From Eshraghiella crossota (GTDB lineage Bacteria; Bacillota; Clostridia; Lachnospirales; Lachnospiraceae), in the NCBI RefSeq assembly GCF_025148445.1, contig NZ_CP102270.1, forward strand, positions 930,001 through 994,000: a stretch of DNA of 64,000 nt. The letters run 5' to 3'. The notes below the pieces were generated by a model that made no database searches, was not told the DNA's origin, and worked only from the letters and a program-made list of their open reading frames with translations. A program made the position numbers and the translations under genes. Shown in pieces: positions 17,140-26,030 of this stretch (the first letter of the stretch is position 1; the number at the start of each line of letters is the position of its first letter).

Positions 17140-18222
17140 ATGGACAGAAAATACTGGTATTGGATTAATAATCTTGAGGGAATAGGCAATGTTAAGATTC
17201 GTACACTGCTGTCTCTCGGAACACCTGAAGAACTATATAATATGGAAAGAAAGGAATTTGAGTGCCTGCCTGTTCTTACAGGTAAGGATATAGACAGAAT
17301 TGTTTCCAAGGATATAAGACAGAATATTTTTGAAAAATATCAAAAGGATATGGAGAATAATGTCCGTTTTGTTTTCCCGGACGAGGAAGATTACCCCTGC
17401 AGACTGAAAGAATTATACGATAAACCGTACATTCTGTATTACAAGGGCAGGCTCCCGCGAAATGATGTCAGATCAGTTGCAATAGTAGGATCAAGGCGCT
17501 GTTCGGAGTACGGCAGATATGCGGCAAGGGAAATCGCAGGAATTCTATCGGAAGCAGGAGCATGTATTATAAGCGGTCTTGCGGCAGGAATCGACAGTGA
17601 AGCCCATAAAGGTGCATTATACAAAGGAGGATATACCTGCGGAGTTCTTGCGGGCGGCGTTGAAAAATGCTATCCGGCCGGAAATTTTAATCTGTATATG
17701 GATATTCAGAACCGCGGTGGAATAATATCCGAATATCCGGGAGAGAGTATTACAACTCCCGGAATGTTTCCGCTACGGAACAGGATAATAAGCGGACTGT
17801 CTGATTATGTCATAGTGGTTGAGGCAGGATTTAGAAGCGGTTCGTTAATCACTGCGGGAACAGCTTTGGAACAGAACCGGACGGTATATGCCGTACCGGG
17901 GCGTATTACCGATGTTTCAAGCAAAGGATGCAACAGGCTTATTGCTGACGGAGCCATGGTTGTAACGGATTTTGAGAGCCTGCCCGGTGAACTTGGGCTT
18001 TCCATCCCGAATTATGAAAAAAATATAAAAAACGATATTGTTCTTGCAAGGGATGAAAAAATGTTGTATAGTCTATTACTAGATTTTACCCCTAAGAGTC
18101 TTGAGACATTAGTAAATGACAGTGGTATGTCTCCGGCTGAGGTTTTACGCAGCCTTACATGTCTTGAAATCAAGGGAATAATACGAGAGATAAGTAAGAA
18201 CTTTTATGTAAGGATTCAATAA
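17140..18222 (+). CDS. dprA: DNA processing protein DprA (Smf)
   Basis: Binds incoming single-stranded DNA and loads RecA during transformation. An N-terminal helical domain (residues 1-80) precedes the Rossmann-like DprA core with VAIVGSRRCSEYGR, ISGLAAGIDSEAHKGAL, GGVEKCYPAGN, ISEYPG and FPLRNRIISGLSDYVIVVEA, all family signatures. The last ~65 residues form the winged-helix DprA_WH domain (LETLVNDSGMSPAEVLRSLTCLEIKGIIRE). The length of 360 is typical. It sits between comM and topA; dprA-topA is a conserved pair in Firmicutes. Confidence 0.96.
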   Translation: MDRKYWYWINNLEGIGNVKIRTLLSLGTPEELYNMERKEFECLPVLTGKDIDRIVSKDIRQNIFEKYQKDMENNVRFVFPDEEDYPCRLKELYDKPYILYYKGRLPRNDVRSVAIVGSRRCSEYGRYAAREIAGILSEAGACIISGLAAGIDSEAHKGALYKGGYTCGVLAGGVEKCYPAGNFNLYMDIQNRGGIISEYPGESITTPGMFPLRNRIISGLSDYVIVVEAGFRSGSLITAGTALEQNRTVYAVPGRITDVSSKGCNRLIADGAMVVTDFESLPGELGLSIPNYEKNIKNDIVLARDEKMLYSLLLDFTPKSLETLVNDSGMSPAEVLRSLTCLEIKGIIREISKNFYVRIQ

Positions 18223-18248
18223 GGTTATTATTGAGGAGGATACTTTTT

Positions 18249-20306
18249 ATGGCAAAATATCTTGTAATTGTGGAGTCACCTGCTAAGGTTAAGACAATCA
18301 AAAAATTTCTGGGCAATAATTATGAAGTGGCTGCGTCAAACGGACATGTAAGGGATCTCCCTAAAAGTACACTTGGAATAGACGTTGAACATGATTATGA
18401 ACCTAAGTACATTACTATCAGAGGCAAGGGTGACATTCTTGCTAATCTCCGTAAGCTGGTTAAGAAAGCTGATAAAGTATATCTTGCAACTGACCCGGAC
18501 CGTGAGGGAGAAGCTATCTCATGGCATCTTGCAAATGCACTTAAACTTGAAGATAAGGATATTAACAGAATCAGTTTCAATGAGATTACCAAAAATGCAG
18601 TTAAGGCCTCAATAAAAGAACCACGCAAGATAGATATGAATCTTGTTAATGCACAGCAGTCCAGAAGAATGTTGGACAGAATGGTTGGTTATAAGATAAG
18701 TCCTTTGTTATGGGCAAAGATAAAGCGCGGGCTTTCAGCGGGTCGTGTGCAGTCAGTCGCCTTAAGAATTATCTGTGACAGGGAAGAAGAGATTAATGCT
18801 TTTATACCTGAAGAATATTGGACAATAGATGCAATACTTAATATAGAAGGAATGAAAAAGCCAGTTACCGCCAGATTAACATCTGACAGCAAGGGCAAGG
18901 TTACAATAGGCAGTGAAGAAGACGTTAACAGGATAATGAAAGACCTTGAGGGCTGCGATTTTGCTGTTGATGATATTAAGAACAGTGAGAGAGTTAAGAA
19001 AGCTCCGCTTCCTTTTACCACAAGTACATTGCAGCAGGAAGCAGCTAAGACCTTGAATTTCTCAACACAGAAGACAATGCGTATAGCACAGCAGTTATAC
19101 GAGGGTGTTGACATTAAGGGACAGGGTACGGTTGGTATAATTACATACCTGCGTACCGATTCCACAAGAGTGTCGGAAGAAGCGGACCTTGCTGCAAGGG
19201 AATTTATAAGAGATAATTATGGTGAGACATATTATCTTGCACCTGACGGTAAGAAGAATTCAGGCAAGAAGATACAGGATGCCCATGAAGCAATAAGACC
19301 TACCAATATTAATTTCCTTCCATCAGAGATTAAAGAGTCTTTAAGCAGGGACCAGTTCAGACTGTATTCATTAATATGGAAGCGTTTCGTTGCAAGCAGG
19401 ATGGCAAATGCCGTATATGAGACAATCAATGTCAGACTTAAAGCCGGTGATTACCGGTTCAGCATGTCTGCTTCCAAAGTTAAATTCGAGGGATATATGC
19501 TTGTATATATGTCGGATGAGGACCAGAAGTCCGATAATATCACACTTGGAGCAGTATCTGAGGATTCAGTCATTAAACTTCAGGAATATGATAAGAAGCA
19601 GCATTTTACACAGCCTCCGGCTCATTTTACAGAGGCTTCTCTTGTTAAAGCACTTGAGGAGCAGGGAATTGGAAGACCATCTACTTATGCACCTACTATC
19701 GGAACAATCATTGCCAGACATTATGTTATTAAGGAACAGAAGAATCTCTTTGTAACAGAACTTGGAGAAGCAGTTAATTCGGTAATGAAGAAATCTTTCC
19801 CGTCCATTGTGGATGTAAGTTTTACTGCCAATATGGAAATGCTTCTTGATAAGGTTGAGGATGGAAGCGTCAAGTGGAAAACAGTAATCGAGAACTTTTA
19901 TCCGGACCTTGACGAAGCTGTCAAAAAGGCGGAAAAGGATCTTGAAAGCATCAAGATAGAAGATGAGAAGACGGATATAATCTGCGAGAACTGCGGACGT
20001 AATATGGTTATCAAATACGGTCCTCACGGTAAGTTCCTTGCATGCCCGGGCTTTCCTGAATGTCACAATACCAAGCCTTATCTTGAAAAAGCAGGCGTAA
20101 AGTGTCCTAAGTGTGGTGGCGAAGTTGTTATTTTACGAACCAAAAAGGGCAGAAGATATTACGGCTGCGACAATCAGGAATGTGATTTTATGTCATGGAA
20201 CAGACCATCAGAGAAGAAATGTCCTGCATGTGGAAGTTATATGGTGGAAAAAGGCAATAAACTCGTATGTTCAGATGATAATTGCGGGTATGTATGTGAT
20301 AAATAA
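18249..20306 (+). CDS. topA: DNA topoisomerase I
   Basis: Type IA topoisomerase that relaxes negative supercoils. The Toprim domain starts KYLVIVESPAKVKTIKKFLG and carries the DPDREGEAISWHL motif. The catalytic tyrosine is Tyr300 in GIITYLRTDSTR. The C-terminus has three four-cysteine zinc ribbons, beginning CENCG, CPKCG and CPACG. At 685 residues it is full length. The ATG at 18249 follows GAGGAGG by about 9 bp; a TTG at 18231 is in frame but overlaps the ribosome site. In B. subtilis the next genes are trmFO, codV, clpQ and clpY; here codY follows directly. Confidence 0.97.
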   Translation: MAKYLVIVESPAKVKTIKKFLGNNYEVAASNGHVRDLPKSTLGIDVEHDYEPKYITIRGKGDILANLRKLVKKADKVYLATDPDREGEAISWHLANALKLEDKDINRISFNEITKNAVKASIKEPRKIDMNLVNAQQSRRMLDRMVGYKISPLLWAKIKRGLSAGRVQSVALRIICDREEEINAFIPEEYWTIDAILNIEGMKKPVTARLTSDSKGKVTIGSEEDVNRIMKDLEGCDFAVDDIKNSERVKKAPLPFTTSTLQQEAAKTLNFSTQKTMRIAQQLYEGVDIKGQGTVGIITYLRTDSTRVSEEADLAAREFIRDNYGETYYLAPDGKKNSGKKIQDAHEAIRPTNINFLPSEIKESLSRDQFRLYSLIWKRFVASRMANAVYETINVRLKAGDYRFSMSASKVKFEGYMLVYMSDEDQKSDNITLGAVSEDSVIKLQEYDKKQHFTQPPAHFTEASLVKALEEQGIGRPSTYAPTIGTIIARHYVIKEQKNLFVTELGEAVNSVMKKSFPSIVDVSFTANMEMLLDKVEDGSVKWKTVIENFYPDLDEAVKKAEKDLESIKIEDEKTDIICENCGRNMVIKYGPHGKFLACPGFPECHNTKPYLEKAGVKCPKCGGEVVILRTKKGRRYYGCDNQECDFMSWNRPSEKKCPACGSYMVEKGNKLVCSDDNCGYVCDK

Positions 20307-20318
20307 TATCTGAAAATT
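20304..20318 (+). promoter_or_regulatory. Putative CodY box upstream of codY
   Basis: The 15-mer TAATATCTGAAAATT matches the CodY consensus AATTTTCWGAAAATT at 12 of 15 positions. It ends one base before the -35 hexamer of the codY promoter, a position suited to negative autoregulation. The site begins in the topA stop codon. Confidence 0.6.
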
Positions 20319-20319
20319 G

Positions 20320-20348
20320 TTGCATTAAAACAATAGATATGGTACAAT
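20320..20348 (+). promoter_or_regulatory. codY promoter with extended -10
   Basis: TTGCAT (20320-20325) and TACAAT (20343-20348) are 17 bp apart, with a TGG extension directly before the -10. The codY ATG lies 38 bp downstream. Confidence 0.7.
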
Positions 20349-20386
20349 TTTACTATATTTTACAGAGCACTGAAAGGAGAAAGGAT

Positions 20387-21166
20387 ATGAGCAGTGTTCA
20401 GTTGTTGGATAAGACACGTAAGATTAACAGGCTGTTGCATAACAACAGTTCGCAGAAAGTGGTTTTTAATGATATCTGCAAGGTTATGAGTGAGATATTA
20501 AGCTCGGATGTTCTGGTAGTAAGCAGGAAGGGCAAATTACTCGGAATTGCGAATTGTGATGGCGTTGAAGAGATTAAGGAACTGGTACAGGATAAGATTG
20601 GCGGGTTTGTGGACGGTATGTTCAATGAGAGAATGCTTAATGTATTATCCACTAAGGAGAATGTTAATCTTGAGACATTGGGTTTTGCAGAAGGATATAC
20701 AAAGAAATATCATGCAATAATAACACCTATTGATGTTGCAGGAGAGAGGTTTGGAACATTATTTATATACAAATCTGACAGCCAGTACGAAATTGATGAC
20801 ATTATTTTATGCGAGTATGGTGCTACGGTAGTGGGGCTTGAGATGTTAAGGTCTTCTACAGAGGAACAGGCTGATTTAATCCGCAAGGAACAGGTTACGA
20901 AGTCGGCAATCAGTACCCTTACCAATACTGAGATAGATGCGATTAAGCATGTTTTTTCAGAACTTAAGATGGGTGAGGAACAGATAATTGTTACCAGCCG
21001 TATTGCAGACCAACAGGGAGTGACAAGATCGATAATCGTTAATGCACTTAAGAAATTGGAGAGTGCGGGCGTTATAGATGCCAGGTCGTCAGGGATGAAG
21101 GGTACCAAGATAAAGGTACTCAACGATATGATTTTCGATGAACTTGCCAATTACAATTTAAAGTGA
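20387..21166 (+). CDS. codY: GTP- and branched-chain amino acid-sensing regulator CodY
   Basis: Global regulator that represses nutrient-scavenging, motility and competence genes when GTP and branched-chain amino acids are plentiful. The N-terminal GAF-like domain spans about 1-155; the winged-helix domain near the C-terminus contains RIADQQGVTRSIIVNALKKL followed by ESAGVIDARSSGMKGTKIKVLN, nearly the canonical CodY recognition helix. The start at 20387, 7 bp from AAAGGAG, gives 259 residues, exactly the B. subtilis length; an ATG at 20339 lacks a ribosome site and lies in the promoter. A terminator follows. Confidence 0.97.
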   Translation: MSSVQLLDKTRKINRLLHNNSSQKVVFNDICKVMSEILSSDVLVVSRKGKLLGIANCDGVEEIKELVQDKIGGFVDGMFNERMLNVLSTKENVNLETLGFAEGYTKKYHAIITPIDVAGERFGTLFIYKSDSQYEIDDIILCEYGATVVGLEMLRSSTEEQADLIRKEQVTKSAISTLTNTEIDAIKHVFSELKMGEEQIIVTSRIADQQGVTRSIIVNALKKLESAGVIDARSSGMKGTKIKVLNDMIFDELANYNLK

Positions 21167-21170
21167 ATGG

Positions 21171-21210
21171 AATCGCTGTATCAACATTGATGGTATGGCG
21201 ATTTTTTTTG
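21171..21210 (+). terminator. Terminator of codY
   Basis: AATCGC (21171-21176) pairs with GCGATT (21198-21203), with an inner ATCAA/TTGAT helix, followed by a run of eight T. It separates codY from the fla/che promoter. Confidence 0.75.
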
Positions 21211-21220
21211 ACGATTTTAC

Positions 21221-21248
21221 TTTACTTTTCACTACAATACTTTATAAT
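21221..21248 (+). promoter_or_regulatory. Putative sigma-A promoter of the fla/che operon
   Basis: TTTACT (21221-21226) and a perfect TATAAT (21243-21248) are 16 bp apart, 60 bp upstream of flgB. This would be the sigma-A start of a ~34-kb operon that has no other gap with a convincing promoter. An alternative TTGACG at 21208 has poorer spacing. No sigma-D-type element (TAAA-N15-GCCGATAA) was noticed here. Confidence 0.55.
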
Positions 21249-21307
21249 ATTATAGTGTGATTACTGATGATGGAATATTATCGGACTTTATTAAGGAGGA
21301 GAATGAT

Positions 21308-21709
21308 ATGTTTAATTCAGGTGCATATTCATATGTAGATCTGCTTACCTCTGCCGCTGACTATTCATGGAGACGCAGTGAGGTGCTTAATAATAATATG
21401 TCTAATGTAGATACTCCCGGTTATAAGAGACAGGAACTCAGCTTTGAATCGGTATTGTCTGATGCAGTGGAGAGGGCAGGCTCGTCTTCACGCAATCTTA
21501 CACAGACAGTCAGAAATATAGATTTTAATTGTGTACGTCCTACCATCTATACTGATGATGCCAATCTTTCTTACAGACTTGACGGCAATAATGTTGATAT
21601 AGATACTGAACAGGTAGAACTTGCTTCTAACCAGTTATATTATAACGGGGTTATTGATGGAATTAACCAGAATTTCAGCAGAATAAGAACTGCTCTCACA
21701 ACAACATAG
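21308..21709 (+). CDS. flgB: Flagellar proximal rod protein FlgB
   Basis: Rod subunit. The N-terminal region RRSEVLNNNMSNVDTPGYKR is the flagellar rod/hook signature. The start at 21308 lies 8-9 bp after AAGGAGGAG and gives 133 residues, the usual size; the in-frame TTG-type extension to 21257 has no ribosome site. First gene of the operon, followed by flgC after 13 bp. Confidence 0.95.
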   Translation: MFNSGAYSYVDLLTSAADYSWRRSEVLNNNMSNVDTPGYKRQELSFESVLSDAVERAGSSSRNLTQTVRNIDFNCVRPTIYTDDANLSYRLDGNNVDIDTEQVELASNQLYYNGVIDGINQNFSRIRTALTTT

Positions 21710-21722
21710 GAGGATATGTGAT

Positions 21723-22160
21723 ATGGCTATTTTTAGCGGAATGAATATAGCTGCCTCAGGGATGACGGCACAGAGATTAAGAACGGATATTATTTCAGGG
21801 AATATTGCCAATGCCAATACTACAAGGACGGCAGAGGGCGGACCATATACCAGAAGAAATGTTTTGCTTACCCAGAAGACTTCACTTAACTTTGGAGATG
21901 TATTTAACGAGACCTTGCAGGGGGCAGGCAACGGTGTTAAAGTTGTAGCTATCACCAAGGATACGGAGACAGACTATAATCTTGTATACGATCCATCACA
22001 TCCTGATGCAGACGAGAATGGGTATGTTAAGTATCCTAATGTGAATATTGTCAATGAGATGACAGATCTTATAGATGCGACACGTTCATACGAAGCTAAT
22101 GCAACAGCTTTTGATGCCAGCAAATCAATGGCATCAAAGGGACTTGAATTAATGAATTAA
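21723..22160 (+). CDS. flgC: Flagellar proximal rod protein FlgC
   Basis: Rod subunit of 145 residues. The start MAIFSGMNIAASGMTAQRLR is characteristic of FlgC, as is the ISGNIANANTTRT segment; the C-terminal helix LIDATRSYEANATAFDASKSM is the conserved flagellar C-terminal motif. GGAGGATATG precedes the ATG. It assembles with FlgB, FliE and the MS ring. Confidence 0.96.
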   Translation: MAIFSGMNIAASGMTAQRLRTDIISGNIANANTTRTAEGGPYTRRNVLLTQKTSLNFGDVFNETLQGAGNGVKVVAITKDTETDYNLVYDPSHPDADENGYVKYPNVNIVNEMTDLIDATRSYEANATAFDASKSMASKGLELMN

Positions 22161-22199
22161 TGAATTCATAATTTTATATCGAAAGGAACATAATACATA

Positions 22200-22523
22200 A
22201 TGAGTGATATATCATCATTGTTTAATATAACATCGGACAGCATTAAGAATATTGTTAATTCAGGAACTTCGGGAATTGGCAAGAGCGGTGATTCATCAGC
22301 TTTTGATGGAATTTACAATGCGGCTGTTAATATGATTACAGAGACTAATGACTACATACATGATGCACAGCAGGCAGAAGTCGATTTTGCTACAGGCAAA
22401 CTTACAAGCACTCATGAGCTTGCGGTAATTGAACAGAAGGCTAATCTTTCTTTACAATATACTGTTGCCGTAAAGAACCAGTTGCTTAGTGCATATAAGG
22501 AAATAATGAATATACAGATATAA
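22200..22523 (+). CDS. fliE: Flagellar hook-basal body protein FliE
   Basis: MS ring-rod junction protein of 107 residues. The C-terminal helices AEVDFATGKLTSTHELAVIE and QYTVAVKNQLLSAYKEIMNIQ are the FliE signature. The N-terminal half is Ser/Gly-rich and low in complexity. RBS GAAAGGAAC lies upstream. Confidence 0.93.
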   Translation: MSDISSLFNITSDSIKNIVNSGTSGIGKSGDSSAFDGIYNAAVNMITETNDYIHDAQQAEVDFATGKLTSTHELAVIEQKANLSLQYTVAVKNQLLSAYKEIMNIQI

Positions 22524-22546
22524 AATAGTCTTTAAGGAGACATACG

Positions 22547-24151
22547 ATGAAAGACAGATTGAAAGCCATTTGGGAGAAAATTAAGAATTTCTGGCTTAAA
22601 TTTAATAAAAAACAGAGAATACTTTTTGTAACCATTTTTGTTGTGATTATTGTTGTAATTATCGTTCTTTCCAAGGTAATCGGCAAGAAAGATATGGTTA
22701 AATTAAGAGCCTGCAGCAATGAGACTGAGGTAGTGGAGATAAGGAATCTCCTTAATGACAATAATATTTCTGCAACAGTTGATGAGTATAATAATATATT
22801 TGTTGACGATTCTGATTATGTTGAAGCGAAGCTTGTATTAGGATCCAATAATATATCATCCGCAGGATATACGCTTGATGATGCTGTATCATCAAGTCTT
22901 TCCACAACAGAGACTGTTATGAAGGAAAAATATACCGCATATCTTGAGTCCAAGTTCAAGCAGGATCTTGAATCAATGGATGCAATTAAGAGCGCGAGGG
23001 TTAATATCTCATATCCTGAGACAGGCAACAGTATTTTCTCAGAGACACAGGATGCAAAGATTACTGCGGTTCTCGACCTTAAAAAAGAACTTTCTGATGA
23101 ACAGGCAGAGGCAATAGGCCTTTTGCTTGCCACCAACGTAGGTAATGATAATACCAACAGTGTTATTATTGTGGACAGCCAGAGTAATGTACTTTATTCA
23201 GGTAATAAGGCTAATTCCTCATTTACTTCCAATTCTACACAGAAAGTTAAGGCAATGCTTGAGAATGCTATTATCAAGGGCGCCGAGGATCTTATTTACA
23301 GTACAAGACTTTATAATGATGTTCAGATAATGATTAATCTTGACGTTAATTTTGATAATGTTGAGGTTGTTGACCATAAATATATTGCACCGGACGGAAC
23401 GGATAACGGTCTGCCAACCCATTCCTATGTAATTAATTCGGAGGGACAGCTTGCTACGGCAGGGGGCAATCCGGGAACAGAATCCAATGATTCAGATACG
23501 GATTATGACATTATTAATTCAGACGGAAAGTCATCTAAATATACTTTAAGCAAGTATGACTGGGTACAGAATGAAGTAATTACCACTACATCTAAGACAC
23601 CGGGTGAAGTTAATCTTAAAAATTCAAGCATGGCAATTGTCTGCATCAAGAATACCATTCTTACGGAAGAAGAAGCGGAAGAACAGGGATTGCTTGACGA
23701 TATGACATGGGAAGAATACAAGCAGGCCAACAGTGAACCGGTTGAGACAACCGTTCAGGACAATATCCTTAATGCAGTTGCCACAGGCTCTGGTATAGCA
23801 GCAGGCAATGTATCAATTATTGCATACAATACCATGACATTTTTTGATAAAGAAGTTACGTCTTCATCTAATCCATGGTTTGTTATCCAGATTATTCTTG
23901 CGGTTCTTATCGCAGGTGTACTTATATTTATCATAATAAGAAGCACAAGACCGGTAGCCGTTGAAGAGACAGAACCTGAACTTAGTGTTGAAGATATGCT
24001 TGCTACAACTAAACAACAGCAGCCTCCTGTTGAGGAAATCGACCTGCAGGATAAATCAGAGACCAGAAAAGCTATCGAAAAATTCGTTGACGAGAATCCG
24101 GAAGCAGTTGCCCTGCTTTTAAGAAACTGGCTTAATGAAGGCTGGAATTAA
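22547..24151 (+). CDS. fliF: Flagellar MS-ring protein FliF
   Basis: Membrane ring on which the rod and C-ring are built. An N-terminal membrane segment (ILFVTIFVVIIVVIIVLSKVI, about 25-45), two ring-building motifs with SYPETGNSIFSETQDAKITA, and a C-terminal membrane segment (about 435-460) are visible. The last residues (TRKAIEKFVDENPEAVALLLRNWLNE) form the FliG-binding helix. The length of 534 is normal. Confidence 0.96.
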   Translation: MKDRLKAIWEKIKNFWLKFNKKQRILFVTIFVVIIVVIIVLSKVIGKKDMVKLRACSNETEVVEIRNLLNDNNISATVDEYNNIFVDDSDYVEAKLVLGSNNISSAGYTLDDAVSSSLSTTETVMKEKYTAYLESKFKQDLESMDAIKSARVNISYPETGNSIFSETQDAKITAVLDLKKELSDEQAEAIGLLLATNVGNDNTNSVIIVDSQSNVLYSGNKANSSFTSNSTQKVKAMLENAIIKGAEDLIYSTRLYNDVQIMINLDVNFDNVEVVDHKYIAPDGTDNGLPTHSYVINSEGQLATAGGNPGTESNDSDTDYDIINSDGKSSKYTLSKYDWVQNEVITTTSKTPGEVNLKNSSMAIVCIKNTILTEEEAEEQGLLDDMTWEEYKQANSEPVETTVQDNILNAVATGSGIAAGNVSIIAYNTMTFFDKEVTSSSNPWFVIQIILAVLIAGVLIFIIIRSTRPVAVEETEPELSVEDMLATTKQQQPPVEEIDLQDKSETRKAIEKFVDENPEAVALLLRNWLNEGWN

Positions 24152-24186
24152 TTGGTAATACAAAGTATTATCAGGGAGGAATACAG

Positions 24187-25200
24187 ATGGCAAAACAGAA
24201 AAATGAGCTTGACGGACTTCAAAAGAGTGCGATTTTACTTATTGCACTGGGACCTGAAAAGTCAGCCAAGATTTTTAAACACCTAAAAGAAGATGAAATA
24301 GAACAGCTTACGCTTGAAATAGCCAACACAAGCAGTGTATCACCACAGACCAAGGAAGATGTATTGTCTGAATTTTATGAAGTTTGTCTTGCACAGCAGT
24401 ATATCGCAGAGGGCGGAATCAACTACGCTAAGGAACTTCTGGAAGCTGCACTGGGCGAAGATAAGGCAAAAGACGTTATCAGCAAACTTACTGCAAGCCT
24501 GCAGGTAAGACCTTTTGAATTTATCAGAAAGACGGATCCGGGACAGCTGCTTAATTTTATTCAGGATGAGCATCCTCAGACCATTGCACTTATTTTATCC
24601 TACCTGCCTTCTAATCAGGCATCACAGGTAATTTCGGCACTGCCGCCTGACAAACAGGCAGACGTTGCAAAACGTATTGCTACAATGGACAGAACTTCAC
24701 CTGATGTTATCAAAGAAGTTGAGGATGTACTTGAACGTAAACTTGCTTCTCTTGTTAATCAGGATTATACAATTATCGGTGGTGTTGATGCTATCGTTGC
24801 AATCCTCAATGCAGTTGACAGAGGAACAGAGAGACATATTCTTGAGACTCTTGAAATTGAAGATCCTGAACTTGCGGATGAAATCAGACGTAAGATGTTC
24901 GTATTTGAAGACATCCTTTCTCTTGATGACAGGGCCATCCAGAGAGTTCTCCGTGATGTTGATAATAATGACCTCGCGGTTGCTCTTAAGAATGCCAACG
25001 AAGAAGTGCAGAATGTTATCTTTAATAACCTTTCAAAACGTCTTGGTGCAATGATTAAAGAAGATATGGATTTCATGGGACCTGTACGACTTAAGGATGT
25101 TGAGGAAGCACAGCAGAAGATTGTCAACATTGTCAGAAAACTTGAAGATACAGGTGAAATTGTTATTTCCCGTGGCGGAGGTGACGAGATAATTGTCTAA
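24187..25200 (+). CDS. fliG: Flagellar motor switch protein FliG
   Basis: C-ring subunit that interacts with the MS ring, FliM and the stator. N domain LDGLQKSAILLIALGPEKSAKIFK, the EHPQTIALILSYL (EHPQ) motif in the middle domain, and the C domain FEDILSLDDRAIQRVLRDVD with its conserved charged torque helix are all present. The length of 337 is typical. The stop overlaps the TTG start of fliH by 8 bp. Confidence 0.97.
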   Translation: MAKQKNELDGLQKSAILLIALGPEKSAKIFKHLKEDEIEQLTLEIANTSSVSPQTKEDVLSEFYEVCLAQQYIAEGGINYAKELLEAALGEDKAKDVISKLTASLQVRPFEFIRKTDPGQLLNFIQDEHPQTIALILSYLPSNQASQVISALPPDKQADVAKRIATMDRTSPDVIKEVEDVLERKLASLVNQDYTIIGGVDAIVAILNAVDRGTERHILETLEIEDPELADEIRRKMFVFEDILSLDDRAIQRVLRDVDNNDLAVALKNANEEVQNVIFNNLSKRLGAMIKEDMDFMGPVRLKDVEEAQQKIVNIVRKLEDTGEIVISRGGGDEIIV

Positions 25201-26017
25201 TCTGTTGAAATACAATCATGTGGTTGTTAAAAATGAAGATAAACATGTAATAGATTCAAATGAACTTCTGAAGAACATACTTTCAGCTAATAAAAATACA
25301 ACATCAGGCAACAGTTTTGCTGAAAAGTCGATACCTGATCCGGACGGATTTGTTCGCGGAATAGATGCGGCAAGAGTCGAAAAGCTCATAAGTGACGAAG
25401 AAGAGCAGCAGGATGATAATAATGCCGGTATTCTTGAAGATGCCAGGAAACAGGCAGAAGATATCCTTGAGGATGCTAAGAAACAGGCAGAAGATATTCT
25501 TAAAGATGCCAAGGAAAACGGTTACAAAGAGGGCTATGAAAAGGGTACCATCGAATCAAAACAGAAATCAGATGACCTTCAGACAAAACTTGAGGCAGAT
25601 TATAAGTCAATGAGTGAGAAACTTCAGAACGAATATGATGAGAAATATCAGGTTATGGAATCGGAACTTGTTGACACGTTAATGGAAGTTTTCTCAAAGG
25701 TCACATTGACAATTGCTGAAGATAAAAAGGATTTGGTCCTTTTATTGATACAAAGAACATTAAAAGACGCTGATGCCAATAAGGATTTCCTGATAAGGGT
25801 ATCCGATGTGGATTACGGTTTTGTTATGAACAGCATAGATAAACTTTATGACTGCGTATCCCTTGATTCCAAAATTGAAGTGGTAAGGGATAATACCCTT
25901 AAGAAGAACCAGTGTATTATAGAAACAGACGCAGGTGCATTTGACTGCAGCCTGGATATACAGCTTGAGGGACTTATAAGCGAAATTAAGCTTCTTAGCT
26001 GCCTTAATAAACAATAA
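25193..26017 (+). CDS. fliH: Flagellar export regulator FliH, TTG start
   Basis: Peripheral stator of the FliI export ATPase. The middle of the 274-residue protein has an 11-residue repeat (EDARKQAEDIL, EDAKKQAEDIL, KDAKENG; about residues 82-107) and long coiled coil, then the FliH C-terminal domain (KVTLTIAEDKKDLVLLLIQR). Start TTG at 25193 is 8 bp after GGAGGTGA inside fliG, the only good ribosome site, so fliG and fliH are coupled. Confidence 0.87.
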   Translation: MSNLLKYNHVVVKNEDKHVIDSNELLKNILSANKNTTSGNSFAEKSIPDPDGFVRGIDAARVEKLISDEEEQQDDNNAGILEDARKQAEDILEDAKKQAEDILKDAKENGYKEGYEKGTIESKQKSDDLQTKLEADYKSMSEKLQNEYDEKYQVMESELVDTLMEVFSKVTLTIAEDKKDLVLLLIQRTLKDADANKDFLIRVSDVDYGFVMNSIDKLYDCVSLDSKIEVVRDNTLKKNQCIIETDAGAFDCSLDIQLEGLISEIKLLSCLNKQ

Positions 26018-26030
26018 GAAGGCTTGTAAT

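Noticed and set aside
18231-18248. TTG start for topA
   Set aside because: It overlaps the ribosome binding site of the ATG at 18249, where the family sequence begins.
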